Assembly: GCF_028023555.1 (NCBI RefSeq)
Contig: NZ_JAQIOY010000001.1
Location: 62,001 to 126,000 of the forward strand
Direction: 5' to 3'
DNA from: Thalassococcus_A lentus
Lineage (GTDB): Bacteria; Pseudomonadota; Alphaproteobacteria; Rhodobacterales; Rhodobacteraceae
DNA: 64,000 nucleotides
Positions 49,390-58,567 of this stretch are shown here, piece after piece (within the stretch, counting starts at the first letter, position 1; every line of letters begins with the position of its first letter). The notes under the pieces are model-generated. The model made no database searches and had not been told where the DNA came from. It saw only the letters and a program-made list of their open reading frames with translations. The translations under genes and the position numbers were made by a program.

Positions 49390-50400
49390 ATGCCTAATGT
49401 CGTTGAGCCTAAACTGATCGCCGGCAATTCCAATCAACCTTTGGCCAAGGCCATTGCCCGGCGCATGTCGCTCTACCGTGGCATGTCTGTCGGTCTTGTG
49501 GACGCTCGGGTCGAGCGGTTCAACGATCAGGAAATCTTTGTCGAAGTGTTCGAGAATGTCCGTGGCGAGGATATGTTCATCCTTCAAAGCACATCCAATC
49601 CGGCGAACGACAACCTGATGGAGCTGTTGATTATGGCCGACGCGCTCCGCCGGTCTTCGGCGTCGCGTATCACAGCAGTGATCCCGTATTTCGGATACGC
49701 CCGTCAGGATCGCCGGACCAAGGCCCGGACCCCGATCACCGCCAAGCTCGTGGCGAACATGATCGCCGAAGCCGGGATTGAGCGGGTGCTGACCATGGAT
49801 CTTCACGCCGCACAGATCCAGGGCTTCTTTGATATGCCCGTCGACAACCTGTACGCCAGCCCGATCTTTGCACTGGATATCCTCAAGCAGTTCGAGGGTT
49901 CGCTCAGTGATGTGATGGTGGTTTCGCCTGACGTTGGCGGGGTCGCGCGCGCACGCGAATTGGCCAAACGGATCGGAGCGCCGCTGTCCATCGTCGACAA
50001 ACGACGCGAAAAGCCCGGCGAGATTGCAGAAATGACCGTGATCGGTGACGTGACTGGCAAGAAATGTATCATCGTTGACGACATCTGCGACACGGCTGGT
50101 ACGTTGTGCAAAGCGGCCGAAGTGCTGATGGAACATGGCGCTACCGAAGTGCACGCCTATATCTCGCATGGCGTCATGTCCGGCCCGGCAGTTGAACGGG
50201 TCACGAATTCCGTTATGAAATCGCTGGTCCTGACAGACTCCATCCAACCCACCGATCCCATCGTTGCTGCTCCCAACATCCGGACGCTGCCCACTGCGCC
50301 GATGTTTGCCCAGTCGATCCTGAACATCTGGAACGGCACCTCGGTTTCGTCGCTGTTCGAAACAGACACACTGGGCCCGATCTACGAAGGTATTCTGTAG
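49390..50400 (+). CDS. prs: Ribose-phosphate pyrophosphokinase (PRPP synthase)
   Basis: This 336-residue enzyme makes PRPP from ribose 5-phosphate and ATP, feeding purine, pyrimidine, histidine and NAD synthesis. The ATP/Mg region MDLHAAQIQGFFDMPVDNL (about 136-154), the flexible-loop segment VDKRREKPGEI and the PRPP-binding motif IIVDDICDTAGTL (about 221-233) are intact. ATG at 49390 has GGAG 8 bases upstream; 26 earlier open codons are discarded. It is slightly longer than E. coli Prs. It diverges from the isomerase gene. Confidence 0.97.
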   Translation: MPNVVEPKLIAGNSNQPLAKAIARRMSLYRGMSVGLVDARVERFNDQEIFVEVFENVRGEDMFILQSTSNPANDNLMELLIMADALRRSSASRITAVIPYFGYARQDRRTKARTPITAKLVANMIAEAGIERVLTMDLHAAQIQGFFDMPVDNLYASPIFALDILKQFEGSLSDVMVVSPDVGGVARARELAKRIGAPLSIVDKRREKPGEIAEMTVIGDVTGKKCIIVDDICDTAGTLCKAAEVLMEHGATEVHAYISHGVMSGPAVERVTNSVMKSLVLTDSIQPTDPIVAAPNIRTLPTAPMFAQSILNIWNGTSVSSLFETDTLGPIYEGIL

Positions 50401-50453
50401 CGCAAGTTTCCGCTTTGCGGGACAAAGCGAGCGTTCCAAGGTCTGCTTACGAT

Positions 50454-50654
50454 TTAACCTACACCACCGTCCGCCATACCGTTCCCCTTGCTGCGCGCGA
50501 TTTCTTTAGCATCGTACCCAGCACCTGGAGTGTGCGGCCCGTGGACTTTTAGTGGTTGATTTTTCTTGAGCTTTCTCGTGTGAATGATCGCCCAGACCAC
50601 TAGAAAACAGACTACCACTGGCAAGAGTAGTAAGGTTATCTGGTTGGCTGCCAA
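50454..50654 (-). CDS. Small membrane-anchored protein, unknown
   Basis: A 66-residue frame with one N-terminal transmembrane helix (about 6-24, TLLLLPVVVCFLVVWAII) followed by a basic, then glycine-rich tail. It starts at TTG 50654 with GTAGGAG ending 5 bases upstream. I know no family for it. The ribosome site and good hydrophobic pattern support a real gene, but the non-ATG start and lack of a recognisable domain leave doubt. Confidence 0.5.
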   Translation of the reverse strand: MAANQITLLLLPVVVCFLVVWAIIHTRKLKKNQPLKVHGPHTPGAGYDAKEIARSKGNGMADGGVG

Positions 50655-50786
50655 ATCACTCTCCTACGGAAAATATTGGTCCCTTTGTAGTTTGTAGCAG
50701 ACATTAGTGGGAACTGCAGCGCCGGTTAAACTGGGCTCAAAGCGACCAATCGATGGCCAGAGGCTGGCCCGAGTTTCAGAGCGTGC

Positions 50787-51137
50787 TTAATAGAGCTCCC
50801 AGTCGTCGTCGCTTGCGACTTCGCCGATGGCCATCCATGCCATGCGCACACGGGCAACGCGAGTGTCAGACCATGTCCGGAATACGAGGTCAAAACCGGT
50901 CTCTGATACGTTGTCCGCTGAAATGTCGGCCCGCACGTTGGCACCGCTGTCCATGTCCCATAGAGACAAACCAACCTGCACGGTCGGAATCGACCGGAAC
51001 TGCTCGGAAAACTTGACCTTCTTGCGACGCTCACGCGATCCCGCGCCGGTCCACATATCGCCGCCGCTGGCGAAGTCGGAGAAAACCTCTTCGTTGCCTT
51101 GATCGACGCCGATCAACGATCCAACATATTTGCGCAT
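50787..51137 (-). CDS. H-type lectin domain protein
   Basis: This 116-residue protein is almost entirely an H-type lectin domain, the beta-sandwich of snail agglutinins that binds N-acetylgalactosamine-type sugars. The segments FSEQFRSIPTVQVGLSLWDMD and TGFDLVFRTWSDTRVARVRMAWMAIGE match the family pattern (F...F..P.V...l..D, then gF.l..wsdT.v..v...W.A.G). There is no signal peptide and only one domain, so it may form trimers or hexamers. The start ATG at 51137 excludes 21 open codons. It sits between a small membrane protein gene and atpC, and is followed by no clear terminator. Confidence 0.8.
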   Translation of the reverse strand: MRKYVGSLIGVDQGNEEVFSDFASGGDMWTGAGSRERRKKVKFSEQFRSIPTVQVGLSLWDMDSGANVRADISADNVSETGFDLVFRTWSDTRVARVRMAWMAIGEVASDDDWELY

Positions 51138-51225
51138 GCTCTGCCTCTGGTGCGTTTGTGTTTCCGATATAGAGACAATCGGGCAAAAGTTGGAGTGCAA
51201 AGCGGCAATTGGTCGGCAAATTCAA

Positions 51226-51257
51226 CGAAAAAGCCCCGCCAAAACCAGCGGGGCTTT
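51226..51257 (-). terminator. Terminator after atpC
   Basis: An 8-bp core stem (AGCCCCGC with GCGGGGCT, extendable by A-T pairs, loop TGGTTTTG) followed on the minus strand by TTTTCG, about 20 bases after the atpC stop. It ends the F1 operon. Confidence 0.9.
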
Positions 51258-51275
51258 CCAATTCTCAGGGGTTGA

Positions 51276-51710
51276 TCAAAGCGATGCTTGCTTCGGGCTC
51301 AAACCGATGTTCGCACCAACAGCGACCATGTCCTGCAACAGCTTGGCTGCTTCATCCACCAGTCCAGAGTTGCCATCTGCGGCCTCTTTGGTCTGGTTGT
51401 AAGCGGCCTGAGCTTCGTCGACCATTGCGTCGTAAGCAGCCTGATCCACGTCGGCCTTTGGCACGGCACGTTCCGCCAGCACCGACAGGCTTTCACCGAT
51501 TTCGGCAAAACCACCGGTCACAACGAACTCTTCTGTACCGCCTGTGGTTTCAACGGTCAGAACGCCGGGGCGCAGCGTTGTGATGGTCGGGGCGTGATCG
51601 GGCATGGCGGTCATGTCACCATCCGCACCCGGAATCTGCACTGACTTCACCTCGGCCGAGAGCAGGCTGCGCTCGGGCGAGACGAGGTTGAATTGCATTG
51701 TATCTGCCAT
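51276..51710 (-). CDS. atpC: ATP synthase F1 epsilon subunit
   Basis: The epsilon subunit (144 residues) links gamma to the c-ring and can inhibit ATP hydrolysis. The N-terminal beta-sandwich (FNLVSPERSLLSAEVKSVQIPG, GVLTVETTGGTEEFVVTGGF) is complete; the C-terminal helical part is short and alanine-rich. It is the last gene of atpHAGDC, 49 bases after atpD, and a terminator follows. ATG at 51710 has GGAG upstream. Confidence 0.95.
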   Translation of the reverse strand: MADTMQFNLVSPERSLLSAEVKSVQIPGADGDMTAMPDHAPTITTLRPGVLTVETTGGTEEFVVTGGFAEIGESLSVLAERAVPKADVDQAAYDAMVDEAQAAYNQTKEAADGNSGLVDEAAKLLQDMVAVGANIGLSPKQASL

Positions 51711-51759
51711 GTTTGTCTCCTTTCAGGAGCCTGCCCCCGGACAACCGGGGGCGGCAGGG

Positions 51760-53184
51760 TTACGCAGCTTCTGCAGCCAGCTTTTCGGCCTTGGCCAGAA
51801 CTTCGTCGATGCCGCCAACCATGTAGAAGGCCGCCTCGGGCAGGTGATCGTATTCGCCGGCCACAACCGCCTTGAAGGACGAGATTGTGTCTTCCAGCGG
51901 AACCTGAACACCGTCGGAGCCAGTGAAGACCTTCGCAACGTCGAATGGCTGCGACAGGAAACGCTGGATCTTACGGGCACGTGCAACGGTCAGTTTGTCC
52001 TCTTCGGACAGTTCGTCCATGCCGAGGATCGCGATGATGTCCTGAAGCGACTTGTAGCGCTGCAGGATACCCTGAACGTCACGGGCCACCTGATAGTGCT
52101 CTTCACCAACGATCTGCGGATCCATCAGACGCGAGGAACTGTCGAGCGGGTCCACGGCTGGGTAAATACCCAGTTCGGAAATCGCGCGGTTCAGAACCGT
52201 TGTCGCGTCAAGGTGCGCAAAGGTTGTCGCAGGCGCAGGGTCGGTAAGGTCATCCGCAGGCACGTAAACGGCCTGAATGGATGTGATCGAACCGTTCTTG
52301 GTCGAGGTGATCCGTTCCTGCATCGCGCCCATGTCGGTTGCGAGTGTTGGCTGGTAGCCCACAGCAGAAGGAATACGACCCAGCAGAGCGGACACTTCGG
52401 AACCAGCCTGTGTGAAGCGGAAGATGTTGTCCACAAAGAACAGAACGTCGGTACCGGACTGGTCGCGGAACTGCTCGGCCAGTGTCAAACCGGTCAGAGC
52501 AACACGGGCACGCGCACCGGGAGGTTCGTTCATCTGACCGTAAACCAGGGCCACCTGAGACTCCGACAGGTTGTCGGGCTTGATAACGTTGGATTCGATC
52601 ATCTCGTGATAGAGGTCGTTGCCTTCGCGGGTCCGTTCACCCACACCAGCAAACACCGAGAAGCCCGAGTGCACTTTGGCGATGTTGTTGATCAGTTCCA
52701 TGATGAGAACTGTCTTGCCAACGCCGGCGCCGCCGAACAGGCCAATCTTACCACCCTTGGCGTAGGGGGCGAGAAGGTCGATCACCTTGATACCTGTTAC
52801 CAGCACTTCGGATTCTGTGGACTGTTCCACGAACTCGGGTGCGGGCTGGTGGATTGCGCGGTATTCGTCAGCGTTCAGTGGTTCGCCTTCGTCTACTGGC
52901 TCACCCACAACGTTCAGAATGCGGCCCAGGGTTGCGTTGCCAACCGGAACCGAGATCGGACCCGCTGTGTCTGTCACTTCCTGACCACGGACCAGACCTT
53001 CGGTCGCGTCCATCGCGATTGTGCGGACAGTGTTTTCGCCCAGGTGCTGTGCCACTTCGAGAACAAGGGTCTTGCCCTGGTTCTCAGTGTTCAGCGCGTT
53101 AAGAATTTCGGGCAGATGGTCGTCGAACTGCACGTCCACGACGGCGCCAATCACCTGCGTGACCTTGCCTTTTGCGTTTGCCAT
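51760..53184 (-). CDS. atpD: ATP synthase F1 beta subunit
   Basis: The catalytic beta subunit (474 residues) of F1. Walker A GGAGVGKT is at 151-158 with Lys157; the catalytic-site GVGERTREGNDLY and ALTGLTLAEQFRDQSG segments and the DELSEEDKLTV tail motif (the DELSEED lever) are present. It lies between atpG (18-base gap upstream) and atpC. Sequence and length are those expected of an alphaproteobacterium. Confidence 0.99.
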   Translation of the reverse strand: MANAKGKVTQVIGAVVDVQFDDHLPEILNALNTENQGKTLVLEVAQHLGENTVRTIAMDATEGLVRGQEVTDTAGPISVPVGNATLGRILNVVGEPVDEGEPLNADEYRAIHQPAPEFVEQSTESEVLVTGIKVIDLLAPYAKGGKIGLFGGAGVGKTVLIMELINNIAKVHSGFSVFAGVGERTREGNDLYHEMIESNVIKPDNLSESQVALVYGQMNEPPGARARVALTGLTLAEQFRDQSGTDVLFFVDNIFRFTQAGSEVSALLGRIPSAVGYQPTLATDMGAMQERITSTKNGSITSIQAVYVPADDLTDPAPATTFAHLDATTVLNRAISELGIYPAVDPLDSSSRLMDPQIVGEEHYQVARDVQGILQRYKSLQDIIAILGMDELSEEDKLTVARARKIQRFLSQPFDVAKVFTGSDGVQVPLEDTISSFKAVVAGEYDHLPEAAFYMVGGIDEVLAKAEKLAAEAA

Positions 53185-53202
53185 GTTTCGTCTCCGGTTC
53201 GG

Positions 53203-54084
53203 TTAGAGCGCCTCGGCGCCCGAGATAATTTCGATCAGCTCGTTTGTAATCACGGCCTGACGCGAGCGGTTGTATTCGATGGTCAGCTTGTCGATCATCT
53301 CGCCCGCGTTGCGGGTCGCGTTGTCCATAGCCGACATCCGGGCACCCTGTTCGGATGCGCCATTTTCCAGCAGCGCTGCAAAGATCTGTGTTGCCACGCC
53401 ACGCGGCAGCAGATCTGCAAGGATCGCCTCTTCATCGGGCTCGTAATCATAGAGCGTCGATGCGCCATCGCTGTCATCGCCTTCAGCCTCATAGGCCGCC
53501 GGGATGATCTGCTGAGCGGTCGGGGTCTGGCTGACCACGTTGACGAACTTCGCATAGAAGATCGTCGCAACGTCGAATTCGCCACCGTCAAAACGGGCCA
53601 GCACATCACGTGCAATGCCTTGCGCATCGCCATAGCCGATGCGTTTAACTTCGCTCAGATCAACGTGACCGACAAAGAGATCGCCGTATTCCCGTTTGAT
53701 CGCGTCGCGACCCTTTTTACCGACGGTCAAAATCTTGACCGTCTTGCCTTCGCCCTTGAGCTTTTCGGCGTGCTGCTTGGCCAGCTTGGCGATGTTGGCG
53801 TTAAAGCCACCGCACAGACCTCGTTCAGCTGTCATCACCACCAAAAGATGGGTCTGATCGCTGCCGTTGCCTGCCAGAAGCTTTGGTGCGCTATCGCTGT
53901 CACCAACCGAAGCGGCCAGAGCTCCCATCACGGCATTGAACCGTTCTGTGTAGGGGCGCGACGCCTCGGCCGCATCCTGTGCCCGCCGCAGTTTTGCGGC
54001 GGCCACCATCTGCATGGCCTTGGTGATCTTGCGGGTCGATTTGACCGACGCGATCCTGTTTTTCAGATCCTTGAGGTTAGGCAT
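53203..54084 (-). CDS. atpG: ATP synthase F1 gamma subunit
   Basis: The central rotor shaft of F1 (293 residues). The N-terminal helix NRIASVKSTRKITKAMQMVAA and the C-terminal helix AMDNATRNAGEMIDKLTIEYNRSRQA (given here as separate parts near 20 and 265) are conserved; TAERGLCGGFNANI sits in the Rossmann domain. An insert near residues 195-215 (EGDDSDGAS) matches the alphaproteobacterial extension relative to E. coli. It starts 12 bases after the atpA stop and precedes atpD. Confidence 0.98.
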   Translation of the reverse strand: MPNLKDLKNRIASVKSTRKITKAMQMVAAAKLRRAQDAAEASRPYTERFNAVMGALAASVGDSDSAPKLLAGNGSDQTHLLVVMTAERGLCGGFNANIAKLAKQHAEKLKGEGKTVKILTVGKKGRDAIKREYGDLFVGHVDLSEVKRIGYGDAQGIARDVLARFDGGEFDVATIFYAKFVNVVSQTPTAQQIIPAAYEAEGDDSDGASTLYDYEPDEEAILADLLPRGVATQIFAALLENGASEQGARMSAMDNATRNAGEMIDKLTIEYNRSRQAVITNELIEIISGAEAL

Positions 54085-54096
54085 TGTCCTGCCCCC

Positions 54097-55635
54097 TTAC
54101 GAGAAATCTGCAGCGAATTCAGTCAGCGCGGCCTTGATCTTGTCGGCCAGGTCATCCTTCACCTTGCGGTCGTTGTCTGTGATGTCTGCCAGCAGATCTG
54201 CGTGCTTGCCGCGCAGGTGTGCCAGAAGGCCCGCTTCGAAACGGCCTACGTCACTGACTTCAACCTTGTCGAGGAAACCGTTGGTGCCCGCAAAAATCAT
54301 GCAGACAATTTCCGCGTTGGTCAGCGGCGAGTACTGAGGCTGCTTCATCAGCTCGGTCAGACGCGCGCCACGTGCCAGCAGCTGCTGGGTTGCGGCGTCG
54401 AGGTCGGAACCAAACTGTGCGAAGGCTGCCATCTCACGATACTGAGCCAGCGACAGTTTCACCGGACCAGCAACCGAAGACATCGCCTTGGTCTGAGCGG
54501 AAGAGCCCACACGCGAAACCGACAGACCGGTGTTCACCGCAGGGCGGATACCCTGATAGAACAGTTCGGTTTCAAGGAAGATCTGACCGTCGGTGATCGA
54601 AATCACGTTGGTTGGAATAAACGCCGAAACGTCACCACCCTGAGTTTCGATGATCGGCAGAGCCGTCAGCGAGCCTGCGCCGTTGTCTTCGTTCAGCTTG
54701 GCCGAACGTTCCAGCAGACGCGAGTGGAGGTAGAAAACGTCGCCTGGGTAAGCTTCACGGCCGGGTGGGCGGCGGAGCAGCAGGGACATCTGACGGTAGG
54801 AAACGGCCTGCTTGGACAGGTCATCATAGATGATCAGCGCGTGCTTGCCATTGTCGCGGAAATACTCGGCCATCGAAGTCGCGGCGTAGGGTGCCAGGAA
54901 CTGCATAGGCGCCGGGTCGGACGCGGTCGCGGCCACAACGATCGAGTATTCGATCGCACCGGTTTCTTCGAGCTTCTTCACCAGCTGTGCAACTGTCGAA
55001 CGCTTCTGACCAACGGCCACGTAAACGCAGTACAGTTTCTTGCTGTCATCGTCGCCAGCGGCGTCGTTGTATGTTTTCTGGTTCAGGATCGCGTCCAGAG
55101 CAACGGCTGTTTTCCCGGTCTGGCGGTCACCAATGATCAGCTCTCGCTGGCCACGGCCAATCGGGATCATCGCATCAACGGCCTTGAGGCCAGTCGCCAT
55201 CGGTTCGTGAACCGATTTACGCGGGATGATGCCCGGAGCTTTTACGTCCGCAATCGAACGGCCAGACGCTTTGATCGGGCCCTTGCCATCCAGCGGGTTA
55301 CCCAGACCGTCCACAACGCGACCCAGAAGTTCGGGGCCAACAGGAACGTCCACAATTGCGTTTGTACGCTTGACTGTGTCGCCTTCTTTGATGTCCCGGT
55401 CAGAACCAAAGATAACGATACCGACGTTGTCTGTTTCCAGGTTCAGAGCCATGCCCTGAATGCCACCTGGGAATTCGACCATTTCACCGGCCTGAATATT
55501 GTCGAGACCGTGCACACGGGCGATCCCGTCACCAACGGAAAGCACACGGCCTACCTCGGCGACTTCGGCCTCCTGGCCAAAGTTCTTGATCTGCTCCTTA
55601 AGGATCGCAGAAATTTCGGCTGCTTGGATACCCAT
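54097..55635 (-). CDS. atpA: ATP synthase F1 alpha subunit
   Basis: The non-catalytic nucleotide-binding alpha subunit (512 residues). The Walker A motif GDRQTGKT includes Lys175, the same number as in E. coli; RSIADVKAPGIIPRKSV and the arginine-finger region (SVSRVGSSAQTKAM) are present. Its ATG at 55635 is directly adjacent to the atpH stop (TAAATG), so the two are coupled. A 1389-codon open frame on the other strand across atpA, atpG and atpD is a shadow. Confidence 0.99.
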   Translation of the reverse strand: MGIQAAEISAILKEQIKNFGQEAEVAEVGRVLSVGDGIARVHGLDNIQAGEMVEFPGGIQGMALNLETDNVGIVIFGSDRDIKEGDTVKRTNAIVDVPVGPELLGRVVDGLGNPLDGKGPIKASGRSIADVKAPGIIPRKSVHEPMATGLKAVDAMIPIGRGQRELIIGDRQTGKTAVALDAILNQKTYNDAAGDDDSKKLYCVYVAVGQKRSTVAQLVKKLEETGAIEYSIVVAATASDPAPMQFLAPYAATSMAEYFRDNGKHALIIYDDLSKQAVSYRQMSLLLRRPPGREAYPGDVFYLHSRLLERSAKLNEDNGAGSLTALPIIETQGGDVSAFIPTNVISITDGQIFLETELFYQGIRPAVNTGLSVSRVGSSAQTKAMSSVAGPVKLSLAQYREMAAFAQFGSDLDAATQQLLARGARLTELMKQPQYSPLTNAEIVCMIFAGTNGFLDKVEVSDVGRFEAGLLAHLRGKHADLLADITDNDRKVKDDLADKIKAALTEFAADFS

Positions 55636-56196
55636 TTATCCGACCTCTTTCATTGCATTCTGGAGGGAGTCGAGCTTGGAGCGGATCGAGGTATCGATCA
55701 TCTTCGAGCCCATCTTTACGACAAGACCGCCAATGAGGCTTTCATCGACGGTCGCATTGATCTTAACGTCTGAGCCAACCTTGGCCTTGAGCGTTTCGGC
55801 AAGTTTCTTGGACTGTGTTGCGGTCAGCGCTTTGGCCGATACGACATCTGCAGTCACTTCGCCTTTTTCTTCGGCAATCATCTCGCGCAGGCGTGTCACC
55901 ATATGTGGCACCACGAACAGACGGCGCTTTTGAGCCATCAGGCCCAGCACGTTCTGCATTGACGGGATGAGTTTCATTTTCTTGGCGACGGCTGTGATTG
56001 CCGCCTCTTGTGCTTCGCGCGAATAGACCGGGGAGGTCAGCAGGTCACGCAGGTCTGCGCTGTCTGCGAGGGCCGCCGTCAGGTCATCGAGATTGGATTC
56101 GAGCTTGGCAAGGTTTTTGGCCTCTTTCACGATCCCAAAGACCGCGGTGGCATAGCGTTCGGCGATGCCGGAGGAAATCGAAGCTGATTCAGACAC
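55636..56196 (-). CDS. atpH: ATP synthase F1 delta subunit
   Basis: The delta subunit (186 residues) joins the top of F1 to the peripheral stalk. SSGIAERYATAVFGIVKEA at the N-terminus and DESLIGGLVVKMGSKMIDTSIRSKL near the C-terminus (given as one 25-residue region at about 150-175) are the family marks. The start is GTG at 56196 with AAGGG ahead of it; an in-frame GTG two codons earlier (56202) is the alternative. It heads the atpHAGDC operon. Confidence 0.96.
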   Translation of the reverse strand: MSESASISSGIAERYATAVFGIVKEAKNLAKLESNLDDLTAALADSADLRDLLTSPVYSREAQEAAITAVAKKMKLIPSMQNVLGLMAQKRRLFVVPHMVTRLREMIAEEKGEVTADVVSAKALTATQSKKLAETLKAKVGSDVKINATVDESLIGGLVVKMGSKMIDTSIRSKLDSLQNAMKEVG

Positions 56197-56844
56197 GTCC
56201 ACCCTTCCGATATACTGCCCCCGTAGCGCATCCGGTTGCCCGGGCGCCCGAGGGCTGTCCCTGCCCCGGAACGTCCAAGGCATATAAATCGTGGCGGATG
56301 TAGCAGAGCCTACCCAACGTCGCAACATACTAACCAAAGTTTAGCTTTTGCATGAAATTCCATGTTTTCAAGCACTTGTGCAAAGTGCGACCATCTGCAC
56401 ACCGAAATAGGTGAATAATTCAGCCAATTTTTGGGGCTTTCGCACGAGTCGCGCGCCCCACATTTGGAAATACACGCCCGAAAATCGGCTGAAGTCGCAA
56501 AAAATCAGGGTATCAGCTCCGATGAGCCCATAGCAGTGCATCTGACGCTTCGCCCAGCCGCATTGGTGACCAAATTTCGGCAGCAACTATGCTTTACATT
56601 TCACTTTGTCCCCGATTTGCAAATGGCGCGTCAATCTCTGATCAATTTTCGCTAGAGTTGATCGTCACGTAACGTGTTGACGTTTACCTGGATGAAATAG
56701 GGGTTTTGCATTTTGGGGATGATGATGGCTGGTCTTCCCTGTGCCATCACAGGCAGCGAACACGATTCGACAATGACCGATAAGGTTCAGGCCAATTGCC
56801 CAACAGATACTGGCCCACTGATGCGCAGCCCATTCGCGACGGCG
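56197..56844. other. Long spacer upstream of the atp operon
   Basis: No gene is convincing in these 648 bases. A short plus-strand frame (56713-57180) mostly overlaps the methyltransferase gene antisense and is rejected. The region includes the candidate atp promoter and a markedly A+T-rich stretch (about 56330-56720) compared with the neighbouring genes. No terminator is evident for the methyltransferase gene ending at 56845. Confidence 0.55.
56297..56325 (-). promoter_or_regulatory. Candidate promoter for atpHAGDC
   Basis: On the minus strand TTGCGA (56320-56325) and TACATC (56297-56302) are 17 bases apart, about 100 bases upstream of the atpH start. Spacing is ideal; both hexamers are fair matches. 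Confidence 0.4.
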
Positions 56845-57594
56845 TCATACCGGCTTGGCTTTGCCGGCAGGCTGGGGCCTGAGAACTTCCAACGGGTTCA
56901 AGACGCGCGCCGTTTCTCCTATCCGCCGGCGGGATGGCGGGTGTTTTTTCGACGCCAGCACCATCATTACCCCGCCTGCCATGACCGCCGGAATCGACCG
57001 GCCCGTTTTTTCCCAGAAGGGCGCCGTCTTCATCCAGAACCGTCTGTTGGACGGCGGTTGATACAGCACGGACACGTGATCCTGTGGGACAAAGTCATGC
57101 CGCTTAAGCTGTGTTTCGAGCTGGCTGACCGAATAGGGACGCCCGTAACCAAAGGGCGTCGCGTCCGACCGGACCCATAGCCCAGAGCGATTTGGCAGGA
57201 TGAACAGGGCCTGACCACCCGGACCCAGAACGCGATAGCATTCATCCAGCAACTCGGATGGGCTTTCGGATGTTTCGAGCCCATGCATCAGCACCAGACG
57301 GTCGATATGCCCGGTTTCGATGGGCCACCGGGTTTCTTCGCATAGCACCGACACGTTCGGCATACCTGCCGGCCACGGCATAACCCCCTGTGGCGCGGGC
57401 ATCAGGCCGATTACCCGGCGTGCGCTTCCGATATATGGGCGCAAAAGCGGCACTGCAAAGCCGTAGCCTGCAACAGTTCTACCTGCTTCATCCGGCCAAA
57501 AAGCCTGCACCTGATCCCGGATCACCTTTTGGGCCGCGCGCCCCAAAGCGCTGCGGTAATAGAAATCTCTAAGGGTTTGCACGTCCAGATGCAT
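56845..57594 (-). CDS. SAM-dependent methyltransferase-like protein
   Basis: This 249-residue protein has a class I methyltransferase layout: RTVAGYGFAVPLLRPY in place of the glycine-rich SAM loop (about 39-54, degenerate), VLCEETRWPIETGHIDRLVL as the acidic-loop and strand 4 region, and ECYRVLGPGGQALFILPNRS as the post-I motif. The glycine loop G-x-G is weak (GYGFA), so activity is not assured. A basic C-terminal tail follows. It diverges from gloB across 62 bases, an arrangement seen in other Rhodobacterales. The target is unknown. Confidence 0.82.
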   Translation of the reverse strand: MHLDVQTLRDFYYRSALGRAAQKVIRDQVQAFWPDEAGRTVAGYGFAVPLLRPYIGSARRVIGLMPAPQGVMPWPAGMPNVSVLCEETRWPIETGHIDRLVLMHGLETSESPSELLDECYRVLGPGGQALFILPNRSGLWVRSDATPFGYGRPYSVSQLETQLKRHDFVPQDHVSVLYQPPSNRRFWMKTAPFWEKTGRSIPAVMAGGVMMVLASKKHPPSRRRIGETARVLNPLEVLRPQPAGKAKPV

Positions 57595-57656
57595 TGCAGA
57601 GGCGGCCTCGATGCGGTTGACTGCAAACAGTCTGACAAAGCCCGCAAGGAAAAGCC

Positions 57657-58418
57657 ATGCCTCTCGACATCGTCACCGTTCCCTGTCTTTCCGACAACTA
57701 TGCTTACCTCGTCAACGGGCCAGACGGCGTTGCGGTAATCGACGCGCCCGAAGCCGCGCCCATCATCGCAGCGCTGGACGAAAGGGGTTGGACACCGGGG
57801 GTGATCATGCTGACCCATCACCATCACGATCACGTAGGCGGCGTGGCCGAGCTGCGTGAGAAATATAGCTGCATGGTAATGGGGCCCAAAGCCGAGGAAG
57901 CAAAACTGCCACCTTTGGACATGGCTCTTCCGGATGGCATGTCAGGCGGCACCGGAGATGGCGAAATGCAAGTGATCGCCGTACCGGGCCACACGTTGGG
58001 TCATGTGGCCTATTATTATCCCAAAGGCGGGGCGGTTTTCACGGCCGACAGCCTGATGGCATTGGGTTGCGGTCGTGTCTTCGAAGGAACCATGGACATG
58101 ATGTGGGAAACGCTAAGCAAGCTTGCCGCGCTTCCGCCGGAAACAATGGTCTATTCGGGGCATGAATATACGACGAGCAATGCGAAATTCGCATTGACCA
58201 TTGAACCGGGAAACGCGGCGCTTAAATCAAGGGTTGAAGCGGTCGAACAGGCCCGGGCTGATGGGCAGCCTACGGCGCAAGTATCCCTTTCCCTTGAGTT
58301 GGAAACCAATCCTTTTCTCCGGGCCTCACGACCCGAGGTCAAAGAGGCGTTGGGAATGGCAGGTGCCCCGGATGCCGAGGTCTTTGCTGAAATCCGCAAG
58401 CGCAAGGACAACTTCTGA
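57657..58418 (+). CDS. gloB: Hydroxyacylglutathione hydrolase (glyoxalase II)
   Basis: This 253-residue metallo-beta-lactamase-fold enzyme hydrolyses S-lactoylglutathione in methylglyoxal detoxification. The metal motif THHHHDH is at 53-59, VPGHTLGHVAYY gives the third ligand, FTADSLMALGCGRVFEG the bridging Asp, and SGHEYTTSNAKFA the last His with the glutathione-binding region. The C-terminal helical domain with LELETNPFLR is present. ATG at 57657 is preceded by AAGGAAA. It is followed 150 bases later by clpA. Confidence 0.95.
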   Translation: MPLDIVTVPCLSDNYAYLVNGPDGVAVIDAPEAAPIIAALDERGWTPGVIMLTHHHHDHVGGVAELREKYSCMVMGPKAEEAKLPPLDMALPDGMSGGTGDGEMQVIAVPGHTLGHVAYYYPKGGAVFTADSLMALGCGRVFEGTMDMMWETLSKLAALPPETMVYSGHEYTTSNAKFALTIEPGNAALKSRVEAVEQARADGQPTAQVSLSLELETNPFLRASRPEVKEALGMAGAPDAEVFAEIRKRKDNF

Positions 58419-58567
58419 GGAAATTCACGTCATGTTGCGGGTTTGGTCGCAATTGTGACGAGACATCAGGCAGAAAAAACTTGAAGCCGGGCCATATTCG
58501 ACCAAACTTTAATAGTAAGAGGCAATGCTGGTCCTCATGAACCAGCGCAGACAAGAGGAGCACAACC

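Noticed and set aside
51604..55773. A 1389-codon open frame on the plus strand opposite atpD, atpG and atpA
   Set aside because: It is an antisense shadow of highly expressed, codon-biased genes; its translation has no recognisable domain and the three F1 genes on the other strand are certain.
56713..57180. A 155-codon plus-strand frame near the methyltransferase gene
   Set aside because: Most of it is antisense to the methyltransferase gene, it has no ribosome site, and its translation is rich in Arg, His and Pro as shadows often are.
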